A stretch of DNA of 29,976 bases, from positions 1 to 29,976 of IMG/VR virus record IMGVR_UViG_3300024432_000052; one strand, given 5' to 3'. The notes under the pieces were generated by a model. It did no database searches. It saw only the letters and a list, made by a program, of their open reading frames with translations, and had not been told where the DNA came from. The stretch comes from a virus. The translations under genes and the position numbers were made by a program. Positions 29,816 to 29,976 of the stretch are shown here, one piece after another; position 1 is the first letter of the stretch, and each line of letters opens with the position of its first letter.

Positions 29816-29976
29816 GTCAAGACAAACAAGCTGATGCAATCCTAACCGTACTGATCGGCAAACCTAAGCCGTTCCAGGTTACGTTAGGACAATTAAAGGA
29901 TACCCTGGAGCGCCTGCATTACAGCGCGTTCTGGTTGTACCCTCCATTATCAGCTTACCAATTTCGCCCCGACGGG
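29812..29976 (+). CDS. Partial hypothetical protein at window edge
   Basis: An open frame of 55 codons that runs off the right edge; the product starts MSQDKQADAILTVLIGKPKPF and continues in a helix rich in Leu, Lys and Glu (LGQLKDTLERLHY). The start codon overlaps the preceding stop (ATGA), so translation is coupled. Too little is visible to assign a function. Confidence 0.65.
   Translation, partial: MSQDKQADAILTVLIGKPKPFQVTLGQLKDTLERLHYSAFWLYPPLSAYQFRPDG

Noticed and set aside
1-29976. Integrase, attachment site, cohesive ends, tRNA, transposon
   Set aside because: No matching gene or characteristic sequence was seen. A cos or pac site may lie near the terminase genes but I could not define one.

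Overview
The window is a contiguous piece of a double-stranded DNA tailed phage, or of a prophage whose integrase and repressor lie outside it. About 27 kb of minus-strand genes carry, in transcription order (right to left), a near-canonical siphovirus late operon. It contains small and large terminase, portal, a MuF-like head protein, scaffold, decoration and major capsid proteins, neck and connector proteins, the major tail protein, a frameshifted tail chaperone, tape measure protein, tail hub and tail fibre. The roughly 826-residue tape measure and the absence of sheath or baseplate genes argue for a long, flexible, non-contractile tail of perhaps 120 nm. No rRNA, tRNA, CRISPR array, insertion sequence, integrase or lysin is visible. 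The host cannot be named. Composition is moderate (roughly half G+C by eye), and most genes have Shine-Dalgarno sites, with one apparently leaderless gene, so the host is a bacterium of unknown phylum.

Layout. Positions 27715-27789 form a divergent control region. To the right, on the plus strand, lie short early-type genes: a NUMOD4-like fragment, a coiled-coil protein, a 74-residue protein, a zinc-binding protein, a very acidic protein and a truncated gene. The first two are preceded by near-identical promoters. The next three gaps each hold a copy of a structured, nested-hairpin element. To the left, on the minus strand, lie a zinc-ribbon regulator read from a leaderless promoter and a 60-residue protein. 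They are followed by a promoter, a roughly 92-nt RNA and a terminator directly in front of the first late gene. This arrangement resembles the lambda pR'/6S RNA/tR' late switch.

The late operon begins with two small membrane proteins (holin candidates), a Stf0-type sulfotransferase, a ParB-methyltransferase fusion, another two-helix membrane protein and a small basic protein. Next come five 19-bp tandem repeats that hold the start codon of the small terminase. Almost every gene from there to the tail overlaps its neighbour by 1-17 bases, so translational coupling appears to be the rule. A cluster of five short proteins, two of them Cys-rich, sits between portal and MuF, and a third Cys-rich protein follows MuF. 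An accessory block between neck and tail tube holds a family 2 glycosyltransferase and a C2H2 zinc-finger protein.

The phage seems invested in surface chemistry. It encodes a sulfotransferase, a glycosyltransferase, a beta-helix protein next to the capsid gene, a lectin-like protein, and a tail hub carrying duplicated beta-sandwich modules. The most novel-looking items are the three intergenic RNA elements, the late-operon leader RNA, the repeat relay at the small terminase start and the +1 frameshift in the tail chaperone. All calls come from reading motifs and gene order; no database search was possible.
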